Source: Saprospiraceae bacterium
Lineage (GTDB): Bacteria; Bacteroidota; Bacteroidia; Chitinophagales; Saprospiraceae
Direction of reading: 5' to 3'
Assembly (NCBI GenBank): GCA_021738725.1
Contig: JAIPBE010000027.1
Coordinates: 1-43,708 of the forward strand
Length of the DNA stretch: 43,708 nucleotides
Numbering within the stretch: the first letter of the stretch is position 1; every line of letters begins with the position of its first letter. Made by a program: the position numbers and the translations under genes. Below are positions 8,466 through 16,851 of the stretch, one piece after another. The notes under the pieces are model-generated. The model made no database searches. It had not been told where the DNA came from and was given only the letters and a program-made list of their open reading frames with translations.

Positions 8466-9188
8466 ATGAGACCCTTTCACCTGATTTTTCTATTCCCCAT
8501 CCTCTGCTGCGCCTGTTGTGCCCCGAAAACGACCGGTGCAGAGGCGACACCGGACATACCGGAGAATCCGGACCAACCTCCGGTGATCCGTCTGTACAAA
8601 GGTTCATGTTACGGCCAATGTCCGGCATATACCCTGGAGTTGTTTCGGAATGGTCGGGTGGTGATGACCCCACGTCGGTTTGTCCCGGTCGATACCACGA
8701 TGGTTGCCACCTGGCCTGTGGAAGAGATTATCAGACAATTTGACAGCGCTGGATTAGAGATATTGGAAGATGAATACATGGCGCCCATTGCGGATATCCC
8801 CTCCTTTCGGTTGAAATATCTGGACAAGGAGATCCGCTGGAATGGCAAACAGCCCGCAGTCCTCCAAAACCTCGTTGCCCTGCTCGACCGATATACGGTG
8901 GCCGAGGGATGGCTGGAAGCAGAACGAGCGTTCACAGCCAAAGCAGACTATTTGATCGAGAAAGAATTGATTATCCAGTTGAAGCCAGATACGGATATGG
9001 CCATCTGGCTGGACACCTATATGGATGTCGGCTTGTTTGTCATCCGGGAGATCGTCAAGGGCGGGGAGTACATTCTGGTCGGTTACGATCAGAATGTCGT
9101 GGATCCGGATGTGCTGCTCAAGCGGGTGCTGGAAGACGACCGGGTGGTCCTGGCCAGTTTCAACAAGGAATTGGATCAGCGGGATTAG
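8466..9188 (+). CDS. DUF6438-type lipoprotein
   Basis: Product of 240 aa with a Cys-rich N-terminus (MRPFHLIFLFPILCCACCAP), a likely lipoprotein or secretion signal in which the lipidated Cys is not certain. Residues of about 40-140 begin IRLYKGSCYGQCPAYTLELF, matching my recollection of DUF6438, a domain found mostly in Bacteroidota and recognised by its Cys-x-Gly-x-Cys-Pro core. The two Cys of CYGQC may form a disulfide in the periplasm. The remaining ~100 residues, including YLIEKELIIQLKPDTDMAIW, look like an additional alpha/beta domain I cannot name. The gene ends with a 4-nt convergent overlap into lptD. Function unknown. Confidence 0.75.
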   Translation: MRPFHLIFLFPILCCACCAPKTTGAEATPDIPENPDQPPVIRLYKGSCYGQCPAYTLELFRNGRVVMTPRRFVPVDTTMVATWPVEEIIRQFDSAGLEILEDEYMAPIADIPSFRLKYLDKEIRWNGKQPAVLQNLVALLDRYTVAEGWLEAERAFTAKADYLIEKELIIQLKPDTDMAIWLDTYMDVGLFVIREIVKGGEYILVGYDQNVVDPDVLLKRVLEDDRVVLASFNKELDQRD

Positions 9189-11836
9189 AATCCAAAGCCG
9201 ACAAAATTTCCAGTGGCATTTCGCCGGTAGGGGATCTTGATGAAATCCAGGGTAGAGGGTTTGACCTTTACCATAAAGGTATATGCACCGATCTCCGGGT
9301 ACCAACCCAGATTCATCTCCCAGCAATGCAAGTCTCTGATGAAAGTGAAAGACGGGTAGGTGATCCGCTCTGACCGGAAGTCGTACCCGATATTCCCCAC
9401 ATTGATCATCCATTTGTCCGTGATGCGGATATTTCCGGAGGTGTTCAACGTATGGGTGGTGATCAGAAAGGTGTCCTTTCCATTGACAGGCATCAGCGAG
9501 GTGTTGATATTGTGCTGGATGCCAAAGCCTTCAAACAATCCGAGGACGTCATCCTTGGGTTCACGACTGGGTGCCCCGCCAAAGAGCTCCCGGATCTTGC
9601 CGATCGTCAGATTGGTGGTGATCCGAAAACTGGCGCTGACAAATCGCAACGGCTTTCGATGGGTATCCCAGTAGAATGTATTGATGGTCTTGCCATCTGC
9701 ATTCTGAGTGTAGGGATCATACATCAGGTTGACATCCAGCCTGGAGATGCGCTTGAACAGATTGGTGCCACCACCAATGCGGACGCCGCTCCATTTCAAA
9801 CTGTCGGCCATGAAATTATAGGATCCGGACACGACAATATTGTCGAAGAGATTCACCTTTTTGCTGGTGCTATCCTTCGCACTGAAGTACTTCGCTTCGA
9901 AGATATTGTTCAGAGAATAGTTGAGGGACATTGCTCCCGTGGTGTAGGAAGGGGCACCGAACGGTCCGCCTTCGAAAAGGGAATATCGCTGAAGATCAGA
10001 ATAATCTGAAGTGGTGCCTCGGGCATACTCATCAAACCAGGAAGTATGGTCGTTCCCAGGCGTGTAGTTGAGACTGACATTGGGCTTGATTGTGTGGCGT
10101 AACCCACGCAGCCATCCTTTCTGAAACCGCATCGTCCCGAAGATGGCCGTGTTCATGTTGACACCCATATTGACCGTTCGGTAGGTTTGAAAATCCTGGA
10201 CATAGCGAGTCTGCAGGGTCCCGTACGACGTGGTATCATTGGTGATCGAGAAAATACTGCCGTCCGAATTATACAGGGTATCCCGGTTCACCACAGGTAT
10301 CCGGTCATTTTCCTTGCGGAATGTATTGTAATTCCAGACCTCTGTATAGGTGATACTTGGGACGACATTCACATAACGGAGGATATTGAAATTGGAATTA
10401 ATGGACGCATTCTGCCGGATACCAGGCCGTGCTTTTTTAAACGTTTCCTGGGTGAAGAAAGTAGAGTCGGGCCCGCTCAGTCTGCTGATGAGATTGGCAG
10501 AATAAGTCATGCCTATACGTTCGTACCATTTCTCCTGGCCGCCTCCGCCCTTGCGCTTGAACGGCTGCAATCGTTGCACCACAAAAGAAGCTTCCGGGAG
10601 GGTCATATCGATCTGGCCGGAACGCAGGTTCTGTGACTGGGTCAGGGCAGCGGTAAACTGGTAGGGCTTCCCCAACCAGGTGCGCCGGTAGTTCATGGAT
10701 GACGAGATCGTATTGGCCAGTACATTGTTGGCATCGTAGTAGTTCAGCCGGGAGAAGGCACTGGATTCGAATTGGATCCGACCGGAGATGTTGTGGTATG
10801 GATTGGCCTTGGGGTCCTGCCGATGTGTGTAGATCACTTTGAACAATCGATCCCGTTCGATCTTTCCGGTTTCGGGCACTTCTCGCCCGAGGTCTGTCCA
10901 GGTGATCTCGCCGCCGCCACTGAACCGATAACGCCGGTTGTAATCCGACCGAATGCTGACCCGATAACTCCCTCTTGTGTATATATCCGTGAGGATACTC
11001 AGATTGGCATACGGGCCGAGTGGGGTGAAGTAACCGATCCCCCGCAAGCCATACCCAAGATCGTCCCGATAGTCGTAGTCCAGGGAAAAGACCAGGCCGG
11101 CCTTTCTGGATTTGGTGATCGGAAAAAAACCGAAGGGGAGCCAGAGTGGCGTCGGCACACCCGCGATCTCCAGATTGGAGGGACCGATGATCACCGATTT
11201 GTCAGGAATGATCTTTTGTTTGGTACTGCGGATGCCATAATGCGGCACTTCTGCGTCACAAGTGGTGATAATCGCCCCTTTCCCGTAGATCTGATTATCC
11301 AGCGAATCGACTGCTGCCCCCACAAATTTTGTCCGCTCTGTCAATACATGGAGGTCCCCTTCAATGGTGGTGTTCTCCAGACTGAATCCTTTTTTTGTCC
11401 GGAAGTTGTAACGCATTTCTGTGGCGGTAAACTGCTGACTGCCCTGTTTGAAATGCGGTTTTTGTGTTAGTTGGCCGGCACTGTCCAGGATGCCTCGTGC
11501 CGTGACGACATTGGTCTCAAACGAAAAAATAATATAGCCGGCATCCAGTTCGATATCCTGATAGGTCACATGTGCCTGCCCGATCAGATGCACCTCCTTC
11601 CGGCGCATGTCGATCCACTGGGTGTCCACCGCACTGTAGCTGACCGGTGAAGCGATGGCATTTTTGGAAATACGGATCTGAAGCGCATCACTGCCATCGG
11701 TACGGGTCGTGTCCAGGGTCAGGACATCCGGTTCTCCGGGAAGAGTCGCGGTACTGTCGATCTGTCCAGACAGGGCATTCGCACATAGCAGAAGCCATAA
11801 GCTGAACCAAATTTGACGAAAGACAGTTTGTAGCAT
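9185..11836 (-). CDS. lptD: LptD-like outer-membrane LPS assembly protein
   Basis: Product of 883 aa with an N-terminal signal peptide (about 1-24, ending NALSG). Residues of about 75-190 form the OstA/LptA-like beta-jellyroll: RRKEVHLIGQAHVTYQDIEL, VVTARGILD and GFSLENTTIEGDLHVLTERT. The remainder is long amphipathic beta-strand sequence, consistent with the C-terminal barrel: YRVSIRSDYNRRYRFSGGGE, DVNLMYDPYTQNADGK, and a terminal strand ending GNFVGFGF with the aromatic outer-membrane signature. LptD forms the translocon that places LPS in the outer leaflet. The Bacteroidota form often lacks an obvious LptE partner nearby, and none is seen here. lpxB, about 7 kb away, serves the same pathway. 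Confidence 0.88.
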   Translation of the reverse strand: MLQTVFRQIWFSLWLLLCANALSGQIDSTATLPGEPDVLTLDTTRTDGSDALQIRISKNAIASPVSYSAVDTQWIDMRRKEVHLIGQAHVTYQDIELDAGYIIFSFETNVVTARGILDSAGQLTQKPHFKQGSQQFTATEMRYNFRTKKGFSLENTTIEGDLHVLTERTKFVGAAVDSLDNQIYGKGAIITTCDAEVPHYGIRSTKQKIIPDKSVIIGPSNLEIAGVPTPLWLPFGFFPITKSRKAGLVFSLDYDYRDDLGYGLRGIGYFTPLGPYANLSILTDIYTRGSYRVSIRSDYNRRYRFSGGGEITWTDLGREVPETGKIERDRLFKVIYTHRQDPKANPYHNISGRIQFESSAFSRLNYYDANNVLANTISSSMNYRRTWLGKPYQFTAALTQSQNLRSGQIDMTLPEASFVVQRLQPFKRKGGGGQEKWYERIGMTYSANLISRLSGPDSTFFTQETFKKARPGIRQNASINSNFNILRYVNVVPSITYTEVWNYNTFRKENDRIPVVNRDTLYNSDGSIFSITNDTTSYGTLQTRYVQDFQTYRTVNMGVNMNTAIFGTMRFQKGWLRGLRHTIKPNVSLNYTPGNDHTSWFDEYARGTTSDYSDLQRYSLFEGGPFGAPSYTTGAMSLNYSLNNIFEAKYFSAKDSTSKKVNLFDNIVVSGSYNFMADSLKWSGVRIGGGTNLFKRISRLDVNLMYDPYTQNADGKTINTFYWDTHRKPLRFVSASFRITTNLTIGKIRELFGGAPSREPKDDVLGLFEGFGIQHNINTSLMPVNGKDTFLITTHTLNTSGNIRITDKWMINVGNIGYDFRSERITYPSFTFIRDLHCWEMNLGWYPEIGAYTFMVKVKPSTLDFIKIPYRRNATGNFVGFGF

Positions 11837-11868
11837 AGTAAACCCGGGTTCAGGGGCGTTATTCAGTG

Positions 11869-11876
11869 CAATGGTA
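11869..11876 (-). promoter_or_regulatory. Possible lptD promoter, TACCATTG
   Basis: Seven of eight match to TAnnTTTG on the minus strand, 33 nt before the lptD ATG. No -33 TTG is visible at normal spacing. Confidence 0.35.
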
Positions 11877-11906
11877 TGGCGGCACCGGAGTTTATGTAGA
11901 GTCCGC

Positions 11907-11914
11907 TACCTTTA
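11907..11914 (+). promoter_or_regulatory. Possible amidase-mlaD promoter, TACCTTTA
   Basis: Seven of eight match to TAnnTTTG on the plus strand, 35 nt before the ATG at 11950. If correct, it rules out the in-frame upstream start at 11866, which lies before it. Confidence 0.4.
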
Positions 11915-11949
11915 ATCACCAAACACCAAATCCTGCGCGAAGGTATCGT

Positions 11950-13164
11950 ATGTTCCCCCTATTAACGTCAATCCTGGCCATTTTGTGTTTGGCCCTCCCC
12001 ACATCTGTACCCAGCCATGCCGGACACTGTCCAGAAAGCAGTCGTGATCCCATCCGCACGGTGGTCATTGATGCCGGACATGGTGGTCACGATCCCGGCT
12101 GCCTGGGGTCTGATGCCCAGGAAAAGAAGATCACCCTGAAGCTGGCCTTGCTGCTGCGCGATGAGCTCAAGTTAAAATATCCGAAGGTAAAGGTGGTGCT
12201 CACCCGCGATAAGGACACGTTCGTCCCCCTGCATACCCGTTCGGCGATCGCCAATGAAGCCAAAGCAGACCTCTTCATTTCCTTGCATTGCAATGCACTG
12301 CACCCCTCCGCTAAGGCAATTTCCGGCTCTGAGACCTATGTGCTGGGGTTGCATCGGGCGCAGGATAACTTCGAAGTAGCCCAACGTGAGAATGGAGCCA
12401 TCCTCCTGGAGGATAACCACCAATTGAATTATGGCGATTTCGATCCCAATTCAGCAGAAGCATATATCCTGATGACGATGTACCAGAATGCCTATCTGGA
12501 TAAAAGTATCGTGTTTGCCGATCTGGTGGAGAAGGCGTTTCAACAGCATGCGAAGCGCCCGAGCAAAGGGGTGAAGCAGGCGGGATTTCTGGTGTTGCGC
12601 GAGAATGCCATGCCGAGTGTCCTGATCGAGACCGGTTTTTTAACCAATGCGTCTGATCAGTCATTTCTCTCATCGGAAGAAGGGCAAATGAAAATGGCAG
12701 AATGCCTGGTGAAAGCCTTTTCCGAATACAAGAGTATCATGGAGAGTGGACAGGTGCCTCCTCCTGAAGCCGCAGTCGTGGAGTCAAAGGCTACTCCTTC
12801 GGCCCCCACACAAAAAGTGACGAAACCGGAACCAAAGGAAGCCCATCAGATCATCCCGGTCAAGGTGGTGGATGAGACAAAGAAGAAACCGGAGACTGTG
12901 CCTACGAAAACAACTCCCCCCGAGCCGACAGCAGAATGGTACGGAGTGCAAATGGGGGCCTTCAGCCAGGCGCTCCCAAAAGACCATCAAATGCGGAAGG
13001 ATGTCCATCCCCTGATGGAACGAAAGGAAAAAGGACTGTTCAAATATCTGGCTGGGCCCTTCACAACATATGATGCGGCAGAGAAAGTCAAGAATTCTCT
13101 GGTTCAATCGGGCTATAAGGGTATTTTTACGGTCACTTATCGTGGAGTAGACCGAATTCGATGA
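11950..13164 (+). CDS. N-acetylmuramoyl-L-alanine amidase with C-terminal SPOR domain
   Basis: Zn-dependent Amidase_3 enzyme that cleaves the amide bond between MurNAc and the stem peptide, used in daughter-cell separation and wall turnover. From the ATG at 11950 the product is 404 aa: signal peptide about 1-24 (ending SHA), then VVIDAGHGGHDPG with zinc ligand H44, E58 in AQEKKITLKLA, FISLHCNALHP, and VLIETGFLTN carrying the catalytic Glu. A Pro/Lys/Thr-rich linker (about 265-325) leads to a SPOR-like domain (WYGVQMGAFSQAL to the end), which in other proteins binds denuded septal glycan. A longer start at 11866 would bury the signal peptide. Followed after 42 bp by mlaD. Confidence 0.93.
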   Translation: MFPLLTSILAILCLALPTSVPSHAGHCPESSRDPIRTVVIDAGHGGHDPGCLGSDAQEKKITLKLALLLRDELKLKYPKVKVVLTRDKDTFVPLHTRSAIANEAKADLFISLHCNALHPSAKAISGSETYVLGLHRAQDNFEVAQRENGAILLEDNHQLNYGDFDPNSAEAYILMTMYQNAYLDKSIVFADLVEKAFQQHAKRPSKGVKQAGFLVLRENAMPSVLIETGFLTNASDQSFLSSEEGQMKMAECLVKAFSEYKSIMESGQVPPPEAAVVESKATPSAPTQKVTKPEPKEAHQIIPVKVVDETKKKPETVPTKTTPPEPTAEWYGVQMGAFSQALPKDHQMRKDVHPLMERKEKGLFKYLAGPFTTYDAAEKVKNSLVQSGYKGIFTVTYRGVDRIR

Positions 13165-13206
13165 TCTGTGATGTGGCCAACGCCATAACAAACAGAAAGA
13201 GCCTAT

Positions 13207-14256
13207 ATGTCAAGAGAAACGAAACTGGGCATTTTTGCCTTTTTGGTGATCGCAGGAGCGATCTGGGGATATAATTACCTGAAGGGGAATAATCTGCTGT
13301 CGAGGACGCAGGTCTTTTCGGCACATTACGAGAACATTGGTGATCTGATGGTTTCTTCACCGGTGAAGATCAACGGGTTTCAAGTAGGTAGTGTAACACG
13401 GGTTTACCTGGATGAAAACGACATGCGAACCGTTGTGGCTGATTTTACTGTCCGGCAGGATATCAGTATTCCCACCAAAACCACCGCGGTCATCGTACCC
13501 GGGGGGGTCATGGGCGGAGCGGCCATCGATCTCGAATTCAAAGGGACATGTGCAGGAGCTGATTGTGCACAAAGCGGAGCAATCCTGGCCGGTCGCCAAG
13601 TAGGCCTCATCCAACACATGATGGGCGGCGGTGAAATCGATGATTACCTGGGGAAATTACGGGATGGCGTGAGTGAATTGGTGGATACACTGACCGAAAT
13701 GAGCGAGGATGGATCCAGTAACAATCTGGTCGGACAAAGCCTCTATGATACCCGACAGATCCTGTCTAATACCCGGGTCACTACGGCTGAACTGGCGATC
13801 ATGGTTGAACGGCTGGGTACCCAGATGCAAGCCATCATGAATGATCTGCAGACGGTGACTGGAACACTCAAGTCCAGTAATCAGGATATCGCCGGCTTAC
13901 TCGCCAATGCCAATACAGTCAGCAAGCAAGTCGTAGATGCCGACCTGGGGAAAACCATTGAGAATTCCAGAGAGACATTGAAAGTGGTGGAGAAGACCAC
14001 TGCTGAGCTGGGGAAAGCGACCGCTGAGCTGAAGACCGTCCTTTCGCGGATCGAGAAAGGAGATGGTACGCTCGGTAAATTGATCAATGAACCGGAACTC
14101 TACGATCAACTGAAGACCACTACTAAAAATATGGAGCTGCTCCTCCAGGATGTTCGCCTCAATCCAAAACGATACATCAATGTATCTGTCTTTGGAAAAA
14201 AAGATAAAGGATATGACTTTCCTGCCGAAGATCCGGCCTTTGTTCCTAAGAAGTAG
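13207..14256 (+). CDS. mlaD: MCE/MlaD-family lipid transport protein
   Basis: Product of 349 aa with a signal-anchor helix at about 6-24 (LGIFAFLVIAGAIWGYNYL), then one MCE domain (about 37-125: YENIGDLMVSSPVKINGFQV, followed by GSVTRVYL and TAVIVPGGVMGGAAIDLEF). The C-terminal ~200 residues are helical, with repeating Thr/Asp/Leu heptads, as in MlaD homologues that form hexameric rings or tunnels. MlaD is the substrate-binding subunit of the inner-membrane Mla phospholipid transporter. The expected MlaE permease and MlaF ATPase are not in this window, so the partner genes lie elsewhere. Probably transcribed with the amidase and ended by the strong hairpin at 14284-14331. Confidence 0.9.
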   Translation: MSRETKLGIFAFLVIAGAIWGYNYLKGNNLLSRTQVFSAHYENIGDLMVSSPVKINGFQVGSVTRVYLDENDMRTVVADFTVRQDISIPTKTTAVIVPGGVMGGAAIDLEFKGTCAGADCAQSGAILAGRQVGLIQHMMGGGEIDDYLGKLRDGVSELVDTLTEMSEDGSSNNLVGQSLYDTRQILSNTRVTTAELAIMVERLGTQMQAIMNDLQTVTGTLKSSNQDIAGLLANANTVSKQVVDADLGKTIENSRETLKVVEKTTAELGKATAELKTVLSRIEKGDGTLGKLINEPELYDQLKTTTKNMELLLQDVRLNPKRYINVSVFGKKDKGYDFPAEDPAFVPKK

Positions 14257-14283
14257 GAAGCATCGTTGCCATTAAAAGTTAAA

Positions 14284-14331
14284 CCAAAAAGAAATGCCAT
14301 CCGTCTTCAGGCGGATGGCATTTCTTTTTGG
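14284..14331. terminator. Perfect 20-bp bidirectional rho-independent terminator
   Basis: The arms at 14284-14303 and 14312-14331 are exact reverse complements (CCAAAAAGAAATGCCATCCG and its partner) with an 8-nt loop. Each strand therefore ends its stem with a T5 run, so it can stop both mlaD (28 bp upstream) and the convergent secreted-protein gene (stop 16 bp away). Confidence 0.92.
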
Positions 14332-14346
14332 ATGAATGAGGGCGAA

Positions 14347-15024
14347 TCATTCTTTAATGACATATCCGTCCTGGAGTATTTTTTCGGGATCGATCTTCTG
14401 GAGGATCAGTCGTTCTGTTTCCTGATGTGCATTCAATTCGAGCAAGTAGTAACCGGCTGACAATTTATCCATGTCCAGGACCATCTGATTGTCGCCCCCC
14501 TGGACCGTGGCCGGATAGTGAAGGACTTCTGCCCCATCCAAGGTATACAGGGTGACAGAGATTTCCATCTGCCGGATACTCTCGATTTGACAGATGAATG
14601 GACTTTGGGTGACCGTACACGTCATCCCACTGATCCGCAGGTTGTTTCCAGTCGTCCGTTGGGAGTATATCGACGGTGTGATCGTTTGCTCCCCATCGCC
14701 TTGACGACAGACCAGACGATAGTAGGCGGCTGACTCACCCAGACGGAGGTCCAGGAAACTATAGGCGATTTCGTTTTCGCCGGCAAAGTGAACAGGCACC
14801 TCGCCGATCGATGAATAGGATTTCCCATCCACAGATTTTTCAACAGTAAAGTGCGTCACAGAGCCCTGTGTACCTGTACTCCAGGTGAGTAGGTTGCCGA
14901 TCTCCACTTCTTCCAGTTGGAGGGTCTGCCGAAATTCAATGCTGGCCTGGATACTGACCAGGGGTAGGAGGCTGGTCAGCAGGAACGGAATGGCTATCCG
15001 GAATGCAAATGTGAATGAAGGCAT
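14347..15024 (-). CDS. Small secreted protein with T9SS type A-like C-terminal domain
   Basis: From the ATG at 15024 the product is 225 aa with a signal peptide (about 1-25, ending VSIQA). Residues of about 27-120 look like a fibronectin/Ig-like module common in Bacteroidota exoproteins (NLLTWSTGTQGSVTHFTVEK, then SVDGKSYSSIGEVPV). The C-terminal ~80 residues have the strand pattern of a type IX sorting domain: SVTLYTLDGAEVLHYPA, LSAGYYLLELNAH and RLILQKI. About 14 residues (DPEKILQDGYVIKE) follow the usual end point after QKI, which is atypical. An in-frame start at 15123 would place 33 extra residues before the signal peptide and is unlikely. Substrate or ligand unknown. Confidence 0.7.
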   Translation of the reverse strand: MPSFTFAFRIAIPFLLTSLLPLVSIQASIEFRQTLQLEEVEIGNLLTWSTGTQGSVTHFTVEKSVDGKSYSSIGEVPVHFAGENEIAYSFLDLRLGESAAYYRLVCRQGDGEQTITPSIYSQRTTGNNLRISGMTCTVTQSPFICQIESIRQMEISVTLYTLDGAEVLHYPATVQGGDNQMVLDMDKLSAGYYLLELNAHQETERLILQKIDPEKILQDGYVIKE

Positions 15025-15101
15025 GTTGTTGGTTGAGGGGTAAACCAGTAGTGAAGGATGACTTGGCTGGAAATGGGGTGCGCCTGCACCTCGGAATCCA
15101 G

Positions 15102-15109
15102 TATCTTTA
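15102..15109 (+). promoter_or_regulatory. Possible ggt promoter, TATCTTTA
   Basis: Seven of eight match to TAnnTTTG, 23 nt before the ggt ATG at 15133. It lies downstream of an alternative in-frame start at 15058 and so argues for the shorter protein. Confidence 0.4.
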
Positions 15110-15132
15110 GTCACCCCCTTCATAACAAATAT

Positions 15133-16845
15133 ATGATAAATATATTGATATCAAAATATAATGTATTAATAATATTACTCTTTATTGCGACAGGGTGCAT
15201 CCACACATCCCAGGAGCCCTATGCCATTGAAAAAACGGCAACTGCACCATCCGCCATGGTCGTAACCGCCCATCCACTGGCAACGAAGATCGGCGTCCAG
15301 ATCCTGGAAGCGGGTGGGAATGCGGTCGACGCAGCCATTGCCGTCCAATTCGCCCTGGCTGTGGTCTATCCCGTCGCCGGTAATATCGGTGGGGGCGGGT
15401 TTATGCTCATCCGTCAATCGAATGGCGAAGCCATGGCCCTGGACTACCGTGAGAAAGCACCCGTAGCAGCCTCCCGGGATATGTATCTCGATTCCGCCGG
15501 CCAGATCATCGACGGGCTGAGTACCCTGGGCCACCGGTCCAATGGCGTACCCGGAACTGTCGACGGCATGATCACTGCTCACGAACGGTATGGCTCGATG
15601 GCCTTTCGTGATCTGGTAGAGCCCTCCATTGCGTTAGCTCGGAACGGGATCCTGCTGACATCCAATGAGGCAGAGGAGTTAAACCTTGCTCGTTCAGCAC
15701 TGGTATCAGTCAATCAATCGGCTGCTCCATTTGTACAATCGGAAGCCTGGCAGACCGACGACCTGCTGGTGCAAAGCGATCTGGCCCATACGCTCGAACG
15801 AATCGCGAATGCGTGCCGTGATGGTTTCTATCGTGGCGAGACTGCCCGCTTGCTCATCGAAGATCAGCAATCAGGTGGCGGAATCATCACCCAGCAGGAT
15901 CTGGATGATTATCATGCTGTCTGGCGCAACCCCTTAAGGGGGTGGTTCCGGGATCATGAAGTCCTCTCCATGCCCCCGCCATCCAGTGGAGGAATAGCTC
16001 TTATGCAACTTTTGGAAGGTATTGAGGACCAACCGCTTGATTCTACTGACGTGCTTTCTGTTTCTACTATTCACCGGATGGCCGAGATCATGCGTCGTGT
16101 TTATGCCGACCGTGCAGCCTACCTCGGAGATCCGGACCATGTGGAAGTCCCTGTCGATCATCTTCTGGACTCCTTGTATATCCGCAGCCGTATGCAAACG
16201 ATCCGCACAGACAGCGTGACGCCATCGGGTCAGGTCCAGGAAGGCAATTGGGATATGCACGAGTCAGACCAGACCACCCATTTCAGTATTGTCGACAAAC
16301 AGGGTATGGCGGTCTCCGTAACCACTACTCTCAATCTGGAATTTGGTTCGAAGGTTATTGTTCAGGGGGCCGGATTCATCATGAACAACGAGATGGATGA
16401 CTTCAGTGCCAAACCGGGTGTGCCCAACTCTTTTGGATTGATCGGATCCACCGCCAATGCCATTGCACCGGGTAAGCGAATGCTCAGCAGTATGACCCCG
16501 ACCATGGTGGTTGATCATGGTCAGACCCGGTTGGTCGTTGGCTCACCCGGAGGCTCCAAGATCATCACTACAGTCTTTCAGATCATTTTTCATTCCATGG
16601 AGCTTGGTATTCCCCTGACGGATGCCGTGGCCTTGCCACGCATGCATCATCAATGGAGGCCGGATACGTTGTTTGTTGAAGCGGATCGGTTCCACCCCGA
16701 CACCTTGATGAGACTACGAGCACTTGGCCATCACGTGATCGAACGGAGCCCTATCGGTCGTGTCGATGCGATCTGGATCGAAGCAAATGGAGATCGAACC
16801 GGGGCAGCAGATCCACGAGGGGATGATCACGCCGCCGGATATTAA
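15133..16845 (+). CDS. ggt: Gamma-glutamyltransferase (lipoprotein)
   Basis: Cleaves gamma-glutamyl bonds, for example in glutathione, and transfers the glutamyl group to water or amino acids in the periplasm. From the ATG at 15133 the product is 570 aa. A lipoprotein signal ends FIATGC with lipidated Cys22. The large subunit contains NAVDAAIAVQFALAVVYP, NIGGGGFML and DYREKAP. Autoprocessing occurs before TTHFSIVD, making Thr381 the predicted nucleophile. Downstream, the family lid-loop region NNEMDDFSAKPGVPNSFG, PGKRMLSSMTPTMV and GSPGGSKIITTVFQII are intact, so the enzyme should be active. The first ~20 codons are strikingly AT-rich compared with the rest. Confidence 0.95.
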   Translation: MINILISKYNVLIILLFIATGCIHTSQEPYAIEKTATAPSAMVVTAHPLATKIGVQILEAGGNAVDAAIAVQFALAVVYPVAGNIGGGGFMLIRQSNGEAMALDYREKAPVAASRDMYLDSAGQIIDGLSTLGHRSNGVPGTVDGMITAHERYGSMAFRDLVEPSIALARNGILLTSNEAEELNLARSALVSVNQSAAPFVQSEAWQTDDLLVQSDLAHTLERIANACRDGFYRGETARLLIEDQQSGGGIITQQDLDDYHAVWRNPLRGWFRDHEVLSMPPPSSGGIALMQLLEGIEDQPLDSTDVLSVSTIHRMAEIMRRVYADRAAYLGDPDHVEVPVDHLLDSLYIRSRMQTIRTDSVTPSGQVQEGNWDMHESDQTTHFSIVDKQGMAVSVTTTLNLEFGSKVIVQGAGFIMNNEMDDFSAKPGVPNSFGLIGSTANAIAPGKRMLSSMTPTMVVDHGQTRLVVGSPGGSKIITTVFQIIFHSMELGIPLTDAVALPRMHHQWRPDTLFVEADRFHPDTLMRLRALGHHVIERSPIGRVDAIWIEANGDRTGAADPRGDDHAAGY

Positions 16846-16851
16846 GAGAGG

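Noticed and set aside
10772-11470. 232-codon open frame antisense to lptD
   Set aside because: No recognisable domain; lptD is intact and full length.
11866-11949. Upstream start of the amidase
   Set aside because: It would put the signal peptide in the interior and begin before the likely promoter at 11907-11914.
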